A stretch of DNA of 64,000 bases from Ornithinibacillus halophilus (GCF_900129485.1 NZ_FQVW01000006.1:25746-89745); one strand, 5' to 3'. Positions 30,591 to 40,381 are shown, numbered from the stretch's first letter. Translations and numbers: made by a program. The notes: generated from the sequence alone by a model not told the origin.

Positions 30591-31469
30591 TTAACTAAAA
30601 AGTGTCTCTGCTAGATTTTTAATAAATTCCCGTTCTCTATCCTCATCAAGTTTATCAACAATTGAGCGTTGAATTGCGCGTCTTGGTGGAATTAGATTAC
30701 TTAAATCACAGGCATCTAATAATGCTCGAATGGATGCAGCATCTTCCGATAATTTGCCTTGATATACAGCCTCAATCAGATCACCTGATAATTTCACAAA
30801 TAAATCAATCGTTGTTTCATCTTTAAGTTTTGTATTGGATTGAATTAAGTTTTTTAATAGTTCTCCTTCAATATAAGGTACCTCAATCACGACAAAACGA
30901 TTTTTCAATGCTTCATTTAATGGCACAGTTCCGATATAACCCTCATTAATAGCGGCTATGACGTTAAAAGAATCTTTTGCGGTAACTATTTCATTAGTAA
31001 ATGGATTAGTAATCGTTCGGCGGTAATCAAGTACTCCATTAATGAGTGGTAATGTTTCGGGTTTAGCCATATTTACCTCATCGATATACAAGAAGGTCCC
31101 GTGTTTCATCGCATTGATAACTGGCCCAGGAATAAAATCGATCATTTGTTTTTCCTCTTCGTAAGTTAACGTTTTAAAGCCCAGTAAGCTCTCTGCGTCT
31201 AAATCAACGGAGCAGTTCACACTAAACATTGGTTGTTGGAAAAGATAGGATAGTGTTTCTGCGAATTTTGTCTTTCCGGCACCAGTTGGTCCTTTCAATA
31301 ATATATTTTTCCCCATACTTAATGCTGAAATGGCATCGATTAATAGGTCTATATGTGGAGGTACATAACCGCCCTCCCTAACTAATTCAGTAAACTTTTC
31401 AGGACTTTTACTTTTCTTCTCATTTAATATAGAAACCAGATTTTCTGGTAATTGATAGTCATTGTTCAT
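30591..31469 (-). CDS. yojN: MoxR-family AAA+ ATPase (YojN)
   Basis: A 292-aa AAA+ ATPase. Walker A is [15 protein letters not shown], Walker [13 protein letters not shown], sensor I NVIAAIN and the arginine finger region [13 protein letters not shown]. MoxR ATPases remodel a client together with a VWA partner, here the next gene. GAGAGGAG precedes the ATG at 31469. Confidence 0.88.
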   Translation of the reverse strand: MNNDYQLPENLVSILNEKKSKSPEKFTELVREGGYVPPHIDLLIDAISALSMGKNILLKGPTGAGKTKFAETLSYLFQQPMFSVNCSVDLDAESLLGFKTLTYEEEKQMIDFIPGPVINAMKHGTFLYIDEVNMAKPETLPLINGVLDYRRTITNPFTNEIVTAKDSFNVIAAINEGYIGTVPLNEALKNRFVVIEVPYIEGELLKNLIQSNTKLKDETTIDLFVKLSGDLIEAVYQGKLSEDAASIRALLDACDLSNLIPPRRAIQRSIVDKLDEDREREFIKNLAETLFS

Positions 31470-31660
31470 TAGAAAAACTCCTCTCTAACTACTTGTTATA
31501 AAAACAATAGTACTAGTGTATAACATGAAATGGTTTTAATGAAGTGACTTGCATCATAAAGTATATTCTTTGAATTAAAGTTGATAATTATAATAATAGG
31601 CTATACAATGAAACCTGGATAAAAGATATAATGCTTTTATCTACATAGAGGATGTTGATA

Positions 31661-32386
31661 TTGAATAATGTCGAACGTCAGAAAGAATTAGCTAGTGCAA
31701 TTGGAAAATTACTAAGAGATAATTTCGGGCGAGGACCTGAAGCAGTATTTGTTAGTATTCAAGAACCTTTTGTTACGGTATATTTAAAAAACTTTCTCTC
31801 TCCGGTAGAACGGACTTTGTTGCATGAGAATAGAGAGGAAGTTGTTCAAACATCTAGAGACGTAGTAATGGAAAATTTAATTCCTGAAGTGAAATCCTTT
31901 ATTAAATTCATTACTAGTATTGAGATTGACGAGTTTTATTACGATTGGGGAATGCATAATCATTCAGGAATGTTTGTTGCAATATCCCACACAATTGATG
32001 ATGAGCGTATCACTCAATTAGCAAGTGAGGATTATTTCGGAAAAGATGTACTACATGAAGAAATTTCAAATATTAGTTTGCAAGCACAGAAATTACCTGA
32101 AGAGATAATCTCCTATGAATTGAATGAACGAACGGTTTTAGTTATACGAAAAGGGATTTTAGTTAGTATTGAAAGAGAATTTATTCGCCTGGGGAAAAGA
32201 GAAGTTTTACGAATTGCTAAGAGGAATCTTGAAAAAAGATTACTTCATAATAATATGAGATTAGAATCCATTTTTGATAAGAAAATTAATGATAGCTTTG
32301 TATCTTGGGATTTTGATCTAGATAAATCCGTTATGTTATTTATATTAGACCCACATCAAAGAGGCAGCAATGGACTAGATAAATAA
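31661..32386 (+). CDS. DUF2294 family protein (tandem domains)
   Basis: A 241-aa soluble protein with two related halves of DUF2294 type. The first is ELASAIGKLLRDNFGRGPEAVFVSI...FVTVYLKNFLSPVERTLL. The second, from about residue 130, has LPEEIISYELNERTVLVIRKGILVSIERE. The function is unknown; single-domain forms are widespread in Firmicutes. TTG 31661 follows GAGGA by about 9 nt; an in-frame ATG at 31652 overlaps that ribosome site. Divergent from yojN; a terminator follows. Confidence 0.75.
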   Translation: MNNVERQKELASAIGKLLRDNFGRGPEAVFVSIQEPFVTVYLKNFLSPVERTLLHENREEVVQTSRDVVMENLIPEVKSFIKFITSIEIDEFYYDWGMHNHSGMFVAISHTIDDERITQLASEDYFGKDVLHEEISNISLQAQKLPEEIISYELNERTVLVIRKGILVSIEREFIRLGKREVLRIAKRNLEKRLLHNNMRLESIFDKKINDSFVSWDFDLDKSVMLFILDPHQRGSNGLDK

Positions 32387-32395
32387 GCTAGACAT

Positions 32396-32446
32396 AAGCC
32401 AAAAAGAAGTTAAAGCATTTTTGCTTTACTCTTTTTGGCTTTTTTG
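32396..32446 (+). terminator. Terminator after the DUF2294 gene
   Basis: AAGCCAAAAAG (32396-32406) pairs with CTTTTTGGCTT (32432-32442), with an inner TTAAAGC/GCTTTA stem, then TTTTG. Confidence 0.85.
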
Positions 32447-32487
32447 TTTATAGACAACTAGAAATACACGGGGAAGAGGAGAAGATT

Positions 32488-32715
32488 ATGAAAAGAAAGA
32501 ACTTTTATGAGAATTTAACGACAGAACTATTAGGTTGTTTTTATTGTTATGTACTGGACAATATAAAGAAAGAAAAGCATTTAAGTACTATGAATTTTGA
32601 ACGGAAATTAATCGAACAAGTAGCAAAGAAAAGGGAAATATCTTTGTTGGAACTTAAGATTATAGGTCGATGGTTCATTGAAAAAGAAATCCATTTAATG
32701 AATGATGAACGATAA
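32488..32715 (+). CDS. Small conserved-looking protein of unknown function (75 aa)
   Basis: A 75-aa soluble, basic, mostly helical ORF (FYENLTTELLGCFYCYVLDNIKKEKHL; ISLLELKIIGRWFIEKEIHLM) with a strong ribosome site (GAAGAGGAGAAG). It contains a Cys-x2-Cys-like pair (GCFYC) but no motif I recognise. It ends 33 bp before the amidase gene and may be cotranscribed with it. Confidence 0.6.
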   Translation: MKRKNFYENLTTELLGCFYCYVLDNIKKEKHLSTMNFERKLIEQVAKKREISLLELKIIGRWFIEKEIHLMNDER

Positions 32716-32748
32716 GCATAGATGAACTTTTCTTTAGGAGGACTTAGG

Positions 32749-33411
32749 ATGAGGGCTATGATTCGTAATATCACTCTAATTTTCCTATTATTATTAATTA
32801 TTAACGTCCTTTATTTGCCACATCACTATTATGCCAAGGAGAACGATTGTTTCAAGCAAGCTAACGAAAACGAACTCTGGTACGATTACTTACTACCACC
32901 TGAAAACTCTTCCATTAGAGAATCAAGAATTACCCACATTATGCTTCATTTTATTAGTAATGTGAAAGAAAAACCTCACAATCCATATCAAGTTGAAGAT
33001 ATTTACCAGTTATTCCAGAAGCATCATGTGTCATCCCATTACCTAATTGATCGAGATGGGACAATCTACCGATTCGTTCCCGAGTATCGCGTTGCTTACC
33101 ATGCTGGATCGAATCTTTTCCATGGCTTTTCAACGCTAGGAAAGATGAATGAGCATTCGATTGGGATTGAACTAATGGCAATAGGAACGAAAGAAGAGAT
33201 GACACCATTCATTAGAGAAGATATTTATAACTTCATACATTGGAAGAATATTGGATATACGGATGAGCAATACAATTCTTTGGATAAGTTACTAAATAAT
33301 ATTTATAGTAGGCATTCTGAGAACCTAAATATTCTTGGCCATAATCAATATGCTCCTTTTAGAAAAACAGATCCCGGTAAATTATTCGACTGGTCTAGAA
33401 TAGAAAAATAG
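32749..33411 (+). CDS. N-acetylmuramoyl-L-alanine amidase (Ami_2/PGRP fold), exported
   Basis: A 220-aa peptidoglycan amidase with an N-terminal signal or anchor helix (NITLIFLLLLIINVLYL) and a zinc amidase domain from about residue 50: ITHIMLHF with the first zinc His, SSHYLIDRDGTIYRFV, AYHAG, NEHSIGIELM, and LGHNQYAPFRKTDPGKLFDW with the second His and the Asp. I chose ATG 32749 because AGGAGG is 7 nt upstream; the ATG at 32722 has no site. It acts outside the membrane on the wall; no wall-binding repeats are present. Confidence 0.88.
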   Translation: MRAMIRNITLIFLLLLIINVLYLPHHYYAKENDCFKQANENELWYDYLLPPENSSIRESRITHIMLHFISNVKEKPHNPYQVEDIYQLFQKHHVSSHYLIDRDGTIYRFVPEYRVAYHAGSNLFHGFSTLGKMNEHSIGIELMAIGTKEEMTPFIREDIYNFIHWKNIGYTDEQYNSLDKLLNNIYSRHSENLNILGHNQYAPFRKTDPGKLFDWSRIEK

Positions 33412-33482
33412 ATGAGTACTAGATAAGGTGATTTTCTGATCAAGAGATACTATGATATCTTATAACAAAGGAGGGAGAAAAG

Positions 33483-33758
33483 ATGACAGAAATCAAACAA
33501 GGGAATCAAAAGTTTTTTGTAGGTGAAAATGAACAAGAACCGCTAGCAGAAATTACATACCAAAAAACAAATGAATCAACGATAACAGTGGATCACACTT
33601 TTGTTTCAGACGAATTACGAGGGCAAGGTATGGCAGGGAAATTAGTAGAAAAAGTGGTCAGTTATGCACGTGACGAAGGGTATAAAATTATTCCTGAATG
33701 TTCCTATGCCAAGAATAAAATTGAAAAAACAGAATCATATCAAGATATTTTAGCTTAG
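33483..33758 (+). CDS. GNAT-like N-acetyltransferase (YjdJ/Acetyltransf_CG type)
   Basis: A 91-aa minimal GNAT-fold protein of the Acetyltransf_CG family. The acetyl-CoA loop is ELRGQGMAGKLVEKVVSYARDEGYKIIPECSYAKN. The substrate is unknown. A good ribosome site (AAAGGAGGGAG) precedes ATG 33483; a terminator follows. Confidence 0.85.
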   Translation: MTEIKQGNQKFFVGENEQEPLAEITYQKTNESTITVDHTFVSDELRGQGMAGKLVEKVVSYARDEGYKIIPECSYAKNKIEKTESYQDILA

Positions 33759-33762
33759 ATCG

Positions 33763-33800
33763 AAAAGAGTGTTGTGTACTTGGTACATGACACTTTTTTT
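33763..33800 (+). terminator. Terminator after the GNAT gene
   Basis: AAAAGAGTGT with ACACTTTTTT flanks an inner GTAC pairing, ending in seven T. Some mismatches in the middle of the stem. Confidence 0.75.
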
Positions 33801-33955
33801 GTAAAAAATGCACTACAATTTCCGAACGATTATATAAATATAAAGTATTACATGCGGTATTTCATTGTATGTGGTAATATATAACTAATTCCAAATAGTA
33901 GAAATTTGTTGAAAAACAGTACATTGTGTTGTTCTGGAAAGTAGTGGAGGACTCT

Positions 33956-36205
33956 ATGAAGATTAAAAGACATTATGGACTACTGATGTTAATAACACTG
34001 ATTATTCTATTCTATATAACTATTTATTTACTTCAAGACTATAGCAATTCTAGATTAATTGCTGCTTCAACTTTTCCGATAACGGCTGGTTTAATAAGCT
34101 TTGTTTGGTTATGGAAGGCATACCGATCAGCTAGGAAAGAGAAGGATGGATACTTTTGGTTATTACTAAGTCTTGGCGTATTATTATATGCAAGTTCTAA
34201 TGTATCTTGGTTATATTATCAACTTAATATGAATACCCAAAATGTACCGTATATTGCCGATTTATTATGGATTGGGGCTTATACGTTATTCTTAATTGCA
34301 TTGGTATATAAGAATCAGTTATTGAGACAGTCGATAAAGAAGCATTCTTATCTATTTAATATGATTATCTTTATGATTATTGCAATTAGTGTCGTGATAC
34401 ATTATTTTGTCCAACCTATATGGGCTGGTGCTAATGAATCTGTTGCACAATTAGCAATCGATACGCTTTATCCTTTAGTAAATTTAAGTATTTTAGTCGT
34501 TGTCACGAGTTTGTATTATGTGTCCATGTACAGTAAAGAACGTAAAGTACTGTTGCTCGTTATTTTTGGTTTCTTTTTACAAATATTAGCCGATTTATTA
34601 CATACATATAATGGAACACAAATGAATGGAGATTACATTGAACCATTATGGAGCGTATCATTATTAGTAATTGGTTTAGCTGGTTATTATGCTAGAAAAG
34701 GTCATTCCTATCAAAACTGGAATTTGCCAGAGATTCTAAACAATAAAAGAGATTCAATATTTCCGTATATCTTTATAGGGGTATTGGTTCTATTAGTAAT
34801 AGAAAGTTATGATTGGCAATTTAATATATTAACAGCAGGATTATGTGTGGTCTTTTTACTGATACTCGTTCGGCAGGTGCTTCTGTTAAAACAAAACGAC
34901 CGACTGATGGAAGAAATAAAATACTTAGCTTATCACGACATGCTAACAGGACTAGAGAATCGGACGAAGTATTTAAAGGAAATAAATCAATACTTAAAAG
35001 TTGCGTCACAAAACAAGCATCAACTTGGACTATTATTAATTGATTTGGATCGCTTTAAAAATATCAACGATACTTTGGGACATTACGTTGGAGATCAGTT
35101 ATTGAAGGTTACGGCTGAACGCTTAGTAACAATTCCAGGTATTGAAGGGAAGTTCTATCGCGCTGGTGGAGATGAGTTTATTCTTCTCTTACCAGGTGCA
35201 ACAGTAGAAAAAAGTCAGGAAGTTGCTAAGAAGGTCATTAAATTATTCTCAACATCGTTTGTAGTAGATGAATATGAAATTTCAATTACACCAAGTATTG
35301 GGATTAGTGTCTTTCCTAATAATGCTAAAAACAGTCAGGCATTATTGAAAAATGCGGATGCTGCCATGTATGTTGCGAAAGAAAAAGGCAAGAACAACTA
35401 TCAATTGTATAATCCAGAATTAAATGGTGCAGTTTCACGAAAACTAGAAATTGAAAATGGTTTAAGAAAAGCTATCAATAATAATGAATTACAGCTCGTT
35501 TATCAACCCAAAATGGATTTGAAAACTCGAGAAGTAATTGGAATGGAAGCATTGTTACGATGGAATAATCCTGATATTGGGTTTGTTTCACCAGCAGAAT
35601 TCATTCCAATAGCAGAGGAAACCGGGCAAATTATTCCTATTGGTAAATGGGTACTGCGTGAGGCATGTGAGCAGAATAAAAAATGGCAAGAAGAAGGTCT
35701 TCCAAAAGTATGTATCTCTGTAAACGTCTCTGTAAGACAATTCCAACATAGTGGATTTGTTAGCTATGTGAAAAGGGTATTAGAAGAAACTGAACTAGAT
35801 CCGCAATACCTTGAACTAGAAATTACAGAGAGTGTGATTCAAAATATTGAGGAATCAACCGAAGTGCTGAAACAGTTAAGGGCTCTTGGTATAAGTACCT
35901 CGATTGATGATTTTGGTACGGGATATTCTTCTTTACACGTTTTAAAGGAATTACCAATAGATACGTTAAAAATTGATAAATCATTTATTGACGATATAAC
36001 AGAACTGGAAGAAGACTCAATGGTCAAATCAATTATTGATTTAAGTTTAAATTTAAAACTAAGTGTGGTTGCTGAAGGCATTGAATATGAAAAACAAGCA
36101 AGTCTCTTAACCGATTTTCGCTGTAGTTATGGGCAGGGCTATTATTTTTCCAAACCATTAGCTGCATCAGATTTTGAAAAATACCTTCAACAACAGTCGG
36201 CTTAA
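33956..36205 (+). CDS. Membrane GGDEF-EAL protein (c-di-GMP turnover)
   Basis: A 749-aa protein. About ten membrane helices occupy residues 1-315, followed by a GGDEF domain with intact active site (RAGGDEF, G404-F408) and an EAL domain with E531-A532-L533 plus the other catalytic blocks (NVSVRQFQ, ELEITES, DDFGTGYSSL, LKIDKSFI, VVAEGIE). The inhibitory RxxD site upstream of GGDEF is absent (EGKFYRAGGDEF). Both cyclase and phosphodiesterase could work; the balance cannot be told. ATG 33956 has GGAGG 5 nt upstream; the in-frame TTG at 33926 lacks one. Confidence 0.92.
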   Translation: MKIKRHYGLLMLITLIILFYITIYLLQDYSNSRLIAASTFPITAGLISFVWLWKAYRSARKEKDGYFWLLLSLGVLLYASSNVSWLYYQLNMNTQNVPYIADLLWIGAYTLFLIALVYKNQLLRQSIKKHSYLFNMIIFMIIAISVVIHYFVQPIWAGANESVAQLAIDTLYPLVNLSILVVVTSLYYVSMYSKERKVLLLVIFGFFLQILADLLHTYNGTQMNGDYIEPLWSVSLLVIGLAGYYARKGHSYQNWNLPEILNNKRDSIFPYIFIGVLVLLVIESYDWQFNILTAGLCVVFLLILVRQVLLLKQNDRLMEEIKYLAYHDMLTGLENRTKYLKEINQYLKVASQNKHQLGLLLIDLDRFKNINDTLGHYVGDQLLKVTAERLVTIPGIEGKFYRAGGDEFILLLPGATVEKSQEVAKKVIKLFSTSFVVDEYEISITPSIGISVFPNNAKNSQALLKNADAAMYVAKEKGKNNYQLYNPELNGAVSRKLEIENGLRKAINNNELQLVYQPKMDLKTREVIGMEALLRWNNPDIGFVSPAEFIPIAEETGQIIPIGKWVLREACEQNKKWQEEGLPKVCISVNVSVRQFQHSGFVSYVKRVLEETELDPQYLELEITESVIQNIEESTEVLKQLRALGISTSIDDFGTGYSSLHVLKELPIDTLKIDKSFIDDITELEEDSMVKSIIDLSLNLKLSVVAEGIEYEKQASLLTDFRCSYGQGYYFSKPLAASDFEKYLQQQSA

Positions 36206-36211
36206 ACGTTA

Positions 36212-36247
36212 TAACCCCTTCATTACGGAGGGGTTAATTACTTTTTT
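36212..36247 (+). terminator. Terminator after the GGDEF-EAL gene
   Basis: TAACCCCT (36212-36219) pairs with AGGGGTTA (36229-36236), followed after ATTAC by TTTTTT. Confidence 0.8.
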
Positions 36248-36372
36248 AACGAAAAATTATTCAAAGTCTGCAAACAGTGGTAAATTAAAGTATACTTGTA
36301 TGATAATACTAAATGTAGAGACATTATATAGTAGGTAAGAAAATAATATGGCAGGGATTTGGAGGGAGTACA

Positions 36373-36603
36373 ATGTATCTTACAATAGAAGAAGTAGCAG
36401 AATATTTATCCATGGACTCATCCAAGGTGAGTGCGTTAGTCCTTCAAGGTAGAATCCGTGCTGTCCATGACGGTAACCAGTATTTAGTAAATAAAGAGCA
36501 ATTTACAACCCATTTTGAACAGGTAGAAAAATATCGCAAAATGATTCAAGATTACTTGTCAGAACCAATTCCAGAAGATATTGACGTTAAAGATGAAGAT
36601 TAG
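36373..36603 (+). CDS. Excisionase-type HTH_17 DNA-binding protein
   Basis: A 76-aa protein with a winged-helix HTH_17/MerR-like fold (YLTIEEVAEYLSMDSSKVSALVLQGRIRAVHDGNQYLVNKEQF). Excisionase-like HTH proteins are not necessarily phage related; here it is in a housekeeping setting, 14 bp before an RluA synthase. GGAGGGAG precedes the ATG. Target unknown. Confidence 0.82.
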   Translation: MYLTIEEVAEYLSMDSSKVSALVLQGRIRAVHDGNQYLVNKEQFTTHFEQVEKYRKMIQDYLSEPIPEDIDVKDED

Positions 36604-36617
36604 AGGGGAAAATACAT

Positions 36618-37514
36618 ATGTCCAAAAACAAGAATAGAACGAGCAATACAATGAACTTTGAGGTGGAGGAAGCATCCGAATTATTACCGTTCCTTTTGAA
36701 ATCAATGCCGAATCGTAGTAGAAATTCTGTAAAGTCCATTCTAACACGCGGTCAAGTTTCCATTGACGACCATATTGAAACGAAGCATAATTATCCACTT
36801 CAACCTGGAAACACAGTGACAATTTTGAAAAATAAGGCTGCTGTCAAACAGGAACAGTTAATTGGATTAACGATATTATATGAAGATGAGGATATTATCG
36901 TTGTAGATAAGGCAGCGGGTTTGTTGTCTATTGCTAGTCAAAAGGAAAAGAAGCAAACGGCCCACCATCAATTAATGGAATATGTTCGTTTAGAAAATCC
37001 ACTTAATCGTATTTTTGTTGTTCATCGTTTAGATAAAGATACTTCTGGTGTAATGATGTTTGCTAAGAGTGAAAAAGTAAAGAGAACCCTTCAAGATAAC
37101 TGGAAAAGAATCGTTAAGGAGCGCACTTATGTCGCTTTAGTAGAGGGTAAAGTAGAAAAATCTGAAGGTACCATAGCTTCCTGGCTAAAAGAAACAAAAA
37201 CACATCTTATGTACTCTAGCCAAGAAAAGAACGGTGGGTTACGTGCTGTAACACATTACAAAGTTCTACGATCAAATAAAGAGTATTCGTTGCTAAAAGT
37301 TCAATTAGAAACAGGACGGAAAAATCAAATTAGAGTTCATATGAAGGATTTGGGGCATCCAGTAGTTGGAGATAAGAAATATGGAGCAAAAACGAATCCT
37401 GTTGGTAGACTAGGATTACATGCAAAGATATTATCTTTTAACCATCCAACCACGAACCAATTACTATTATTTAAATCTGACGTCCCAACTACATTTATTA
37501 GAAAAACAAAATAA
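36618..37514 (+). CDS. RluA family RNA pseudouridine synthase
   Basis: A 298-aa synthase with an N-terminal S4-like RNA-binding segment (about 20-75) and the RluA catalytic domain: LYEDEDIIVVDKAAGLL, catalytic Asp in FVVHRLDKDTSGVMMFAKS, and TGRKNQIRVHMKDLGHPVVGDKKYG. It isomerises uridines in rRNA or tRNA; the site is unknown. A terminator-like hairpin follows. Confidence 0.92.
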   Translation: MSKNKNRTSNTMNFEVEEASELLPFLLKSMPNRSRNSVKSILTRGQVSIDDHIETKHNYPLQPGNTVTILKNKAAVKQEQLIGLTILYEDEDIIVVDKAAGLLSIASQKEKKQTAHHQLMEYVRLENPLNRIFVVHRLDKDTSGVMMFAKSEKVKRTLQDNWKRIVKERTYVALVEGKVEKSEGTIASWLKETKTHLMYSSQEKNGGLRAVTHYKVLRSNKEYSLLKVQLETGRKNQIRVHMKDLGHPVVGDKKYGAKTNPVGRLGLHAKILSFNHPTTNQLLLFKSDVPTTFIRKTK

Positions 37515-37545
37515 GAATTGGGGAAAAAGGAATATTTGCATAACG

Positions 37546-37576
37546 AAATCCGGGCTAGTTGAGTTCGGATTTTTTG
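37546..37576 (+). terminator. Terminator after the RluA gene
   Basis: AAATCCG (37546-37552) pairs with CGGATTT (37566-37572), then TTTT. Confidence 0.7.
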
Positions 37577-37639
37577 ATGAATCCTTATTCCGTTATTCCA
37601 AGAGAATTGTTAGTTTTAAGTGTGTTATGTAATCCTGGT

Positions 37640-37755
37640 TCCTTAATTTGCCTTTTTTGAACAATGTATTCACGTTTTTAAGGACAATAACGGAACCTAA
37701 AACCGACTGCACATCAAATATACGACATTATGGTCTATTAACGGAACCAGGGCCA
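37640..37755. repeat. Intergenic repeat, GGAC/CGGAAC family (copy 1)
   Basis: Non-coding stretch with GTTCCTTAATTTG, AAGGACAATAACGGAACC and TCTATTAACGGAACC. It resembles the elements at 43726-43850, 56815-56950 and about 62634-62740, all intergenic and about 100 bp long. With the next repeat it fills most of the 37515-37946 gap, where I see no gene. Confidence 0.45.
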
Positions 37756-37849
37756 CCAATAAGGTGAAAGGTTCAACCTCCTTTTCATGAAGAAGATATT
37801 GTTCGATAATTTAATGCTACGTCTGGTAGCAGGATCCCTATTTTAAAAG

Positions 37850-37935
37850 AAAGAAACTACGTGGAGAAACTACATCGCTTTTGTGCCGAGTAACCGAAGA
37901 CACAGTCCCAGTCCATACGTCGCAAAGCGGGCGCA
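37850..37935. repeat. Intergenic repeat with TTTTGTGCCGAGTAAC core (copy 1)
   Basis: AACTACGTGGAGAAACTAC, then CGCTTTTGTGCCGAGTAACC and a G+C-richer tail (TCGCAAAGCGGGCGCA). The same words appear twice at 63849-63960, so this belongs to an interspersed family. Base composition differs from the AT-rich surroundings. Confidence 0.6.
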
Positions 37936-37946
37936 CTAAGCTTTTC

Positions 37947-38945
37947 TTAATGAAAAAGGTTTATAGGAGCCTTATCTATCACTTTTCCTCCTTTTCCTTC
38001 CGTTGTTTCTGCATATTTTAGTGAATTAATAATAGCTTCTTCTGTGGATTCAATGACAGCTTGGAAGAGCTGATTCATTACTTGATGGTGGTCTCTTATA
38101 TATTCCATTGATTCGGTATGTGAATTGGCATTATGATTATGTTTATTAGCAGTGGAAAAAGCAATGGCAATATCTCCACTACCATGGGCGATATGACTTC
38201 CAGTGCGTGCTAGACCTGCCGTGGTGTGTTTAGCTAATCGTTTCAATTGACGGTCATAGAGTGGTGCATCTGTAGCAATTACCATCATAATGGAACCATC
38301 AGGAGACTTGGCTTCAATTGTGGGAAATTTAGCAAATAACGCTTGTTCTCTTTTTCCAAAATTGGAAAGGACAAGACATCCAACCGTATATTTTTTATCG
38401 GCTGCTGTGACTATTCGTGAGGCAGTTCCAATCCCGCCCTTATATTGAAAACAAACCATCCCTTTCCCGGCACCAACAGCTCCTTGTTCACATGCTCCAC
38501 TACTAGCATTTTCGATAGCCATCTTAGCATGTTCTGGTTTAATTGCTTGAATTCGAATTGAATTTAGCATGCTATCATTGCACTCACCTACAACAATATT
38601 GATCGTACCAGCAGAGTTGCCAATTTCCTTGTTTTGGTCAAGCATGTAGCGCAATGTTCCCTCAAGTACGGGCCCAACACTAAAAGTATTGCTTAACATT
38701 ATTGGTGATTCCAACAAACCTAATTCATCTAACTGAATTAACCCGGTTGATTTTCCGTAACCGTTTATGACATAACTAGCTGCATGGATTTTTTCATAAA
38801 AGAGATTTCCTTCATGGGGGAGAATGGCAGTAACGCCAGTACAAATCGTGTCTTCTTCATTTATTTTTTCATAAAGCGTGACATGGCCAACTTTTACTCC
38901 AGATACATCTGTAATACAATTTTTATTCCCTTGTTGTAATGGCAT
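37947..38945 (-). CDS. P1 family peptidase (DmpA/BapA-like, S58)
   Basis: A 332-aa self-processing aminopeptidase of the DmpA family. Landmarks: ITDVSGVKVGHVTL at the N-terminus, ICTGVTAILPHEGN, VINGYGKSTGL, VGECNDSMLN, QGAVGAGKGMVCFQYKGGIGTASRIV, and VMIATDAPL followed by LARTGS near the end. The precursor normally cleaves itself at a Gly-Ser/Thr bond to free the N-terminal nucleophile; GIGTASR is the probable site. AAAGGAG precedes the ATG at 38945. The substrate (D-amino acid or beta-peptides in relatives) is unknown. Confidence 0.87.
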   Translation of the reverse strand: MPLQQGNKNCITDVSGVKVGHVTLYEKINEEDTICTGVTAILPHEGNLFYEKIHAASYVINGYGKSTGLIQLDELGLLESPIMLSNTFSVGPVLEGTLRYMLDQNKEIGNSAGTINIVVGECNDSMLNSIRIQAIKPEHAKMAIENASSGACEQGAVGAGKGMVCFQYKGGIGTASRIVTAADKKYTVGCLVLSNFGKREQALFAKFPTIEAKSPDGSIMMVIATDAPLYDRQLKRLAKHTTAGLARTGSHIAHGSGDIAIAFSTANKHNHNANSHTESMEYIRDHHQVMNQLFQAVIESTEEAIINSLKYAETTEGKGGKVIDKAPINLFH

Positions 38946-39094
38946 CTATTGCACTCCTTTAACAAATTCTTATTAATGTTACTAATGTATACAAACAACA
39001 GATAAATTAAACAACAAAATCTCGTAAGCGTATTAATACGAATTAAGTTCTATGGCCGTTATAATGTAAGTACCTTAATTTTGGAGGAATTAAA

Positions 39095-39742
39095 ATGTTA
39101 CCTACGTGGGCATTAGAAAATATTGCAATCTTTGTTATTAGTTTTATTGCAGGGTTTCTTTTTTACTATGTTATTAGCCCAATAGAAAGACTAGAGAAGA
39201 AGAAACATTTAGAAGAAGTACTCTCTATGTTAATTAATTTTGTTGTCTATATTTGGATAAGCAAAATCATTATTAACATCGGCTTGTTCTTCACAGATCC
39301 AATTGCTGTACTTGCATACCCTAGTAATGCTCAAGCATTTTATTTAGCTACTGTATTAACTGGGATTCATATTGCATATAAAGTAAGAAAACATAATTGG
39401 GATGTTATGAGATTTATTAGTACATTTACCTTTGTGTTCATTGCCGCGTCCTTTTGTTACGAATTCATTCAGATTATGTGGGTCGGTGATACATATACAT
39501 GGTTGTATTTAATTGTATTATTTGTCTTATTATTAGGAGTGGTCGTACTTCATAATAAAATATCAATAAATACTCTAATCTTTAGTACCTGGGTAGGGTG
39601 GGTTGTTGGCCAATTAATCCTTTCATTGTTAACCCCTTTTATAACCGTGTTTGGATATATGATATCCCCAGTCTTTTTAATCGCACTATTAACGATATGT
39701 CTCGTCTGGACGTATGTATTTAAAAGAAAAAGAGTAAAATAG
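39095..39742 (+). CDS. Integral membrane protein of unknown function
   Basis: A 215-aa protein with about six membrane helices (for example NIAIFVISFIAGFLFYYVI, WLYLIVLFVLLLGVVVL, PVFLIALLTICLVWTYVF) and a basic C-terminus. I recognise no family. It lies 34 bp before the TlpA-like thioredoxin gene and may share its transcript, which might suggest an envelope redox link. TATAAT at 39060-39065 is a possible -10; GGAGGAAT precedes the ATG. Confidence 0.75.
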   Translation: MLPTWALENIAIFVISFIAGFLFYYVISPIERLEKKKHLEEVLSMLINFVVYIWISKIIINIGLFFTDPIAVLAYPSNAQAFYLATVLTGIHIAYKVRKHNWDVMRFISTFTFVFIAASFCYEFIQIMWVGDTYTWLYLIVLFVLLLGVVVLHNKISINTLIFSTWVGWVVGQLILSLLTPFITVFGYMISPVFLIALLTICLVWTYVFKRKRVK

Positions 39743-39776
39743 ATAACTATTAGTAAAAGTTAGGGGAGGTTATCGA

Positions 39777-40346
39777 ATGAAAAAAGGTGTTGTACTAATC
39801 GTTTTAATTGGAATGTTCTCATGGGCAATTTATGATTTTGCATTGAGTGACAGTGAAAATGCACAACGTGATAACGAAAAAGCAGAAGATGTATTGGCAG
39901 AAGCAGAACAGGATTCAGACTCGATTGGATTACAAAAAGGAAACATCGCACCTGATCTTGAACTAAAAACGCTAGATAATAAAATTGTAAAACTTTCTGA
40001 TTTACGTGGTGAACGTGTCATGCTCAATTTTTGGGCATCGTGGTGTGGGCCATGTCGTGCAGAAATGCCAGATATGCAGAAATTCTATGAAGAGAAGGAT
40101 ATTGCGATTTTAGCTGTAAACTTAACAGACACAGAAATTGGTAAGAAAAATGTAACAGAGTTCGTTGAGAAATATAATTTAACTTTTCCAGTTTTATTAG
40201 ATGAAGACGGGGAGATATCACATCTCTATCGAATTCAGCCAATCCCAACGTCATTTTTTATTGACTCGAATGGACGTGTCCATAGTTTTACATATGGTGC
40301 CATGAACTATGATCAAATGGTACAGGAATTTGAAAAGATGGAATAA
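39777..40346 (+). CDS. TlpA/ResA-like thiol-disulfide oxidoreductase, membrane-anchored
   Basis: A 189-aa protein with an N-terminal anchor (MKKGVVLIVLIGMFSWAIYDF), an acidic spacer and a thioredoxin-like domain from about residue 55. The active site is FWASWCGPCRAEMP (CGPC), and the cis-Pro lies in IQPIPTSFFID. Located outside the membrane; relatives reduce apocytochrome c or other thiols. The electron donor and target are not evident, and no cytochrome maturation genes lie nearby. GGGGAGG precedes the ATG. Confidence 0.88.
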   Translation: MKKGVVLIVLIGMFSWAIYDFALSDSENAQRDNEKAEDVLAEAEQDSDSIGLQKGNIAPDLELKTLDNKIVKLSDLRGERVMLNFWASWCGPCRAEMPDMQKFYEEKDIAILAVNLTDTEIGKKNVTEFVEKYNLTFPVLLDEDGEISHLYRIQPIPTSFFIDSNGRVHSFTYGAMNYDQMVQEFEKME

Positions 40347-40381
40347 GGAGTCAGTGGGAGTGGATGCCCCCCACTAATTCC

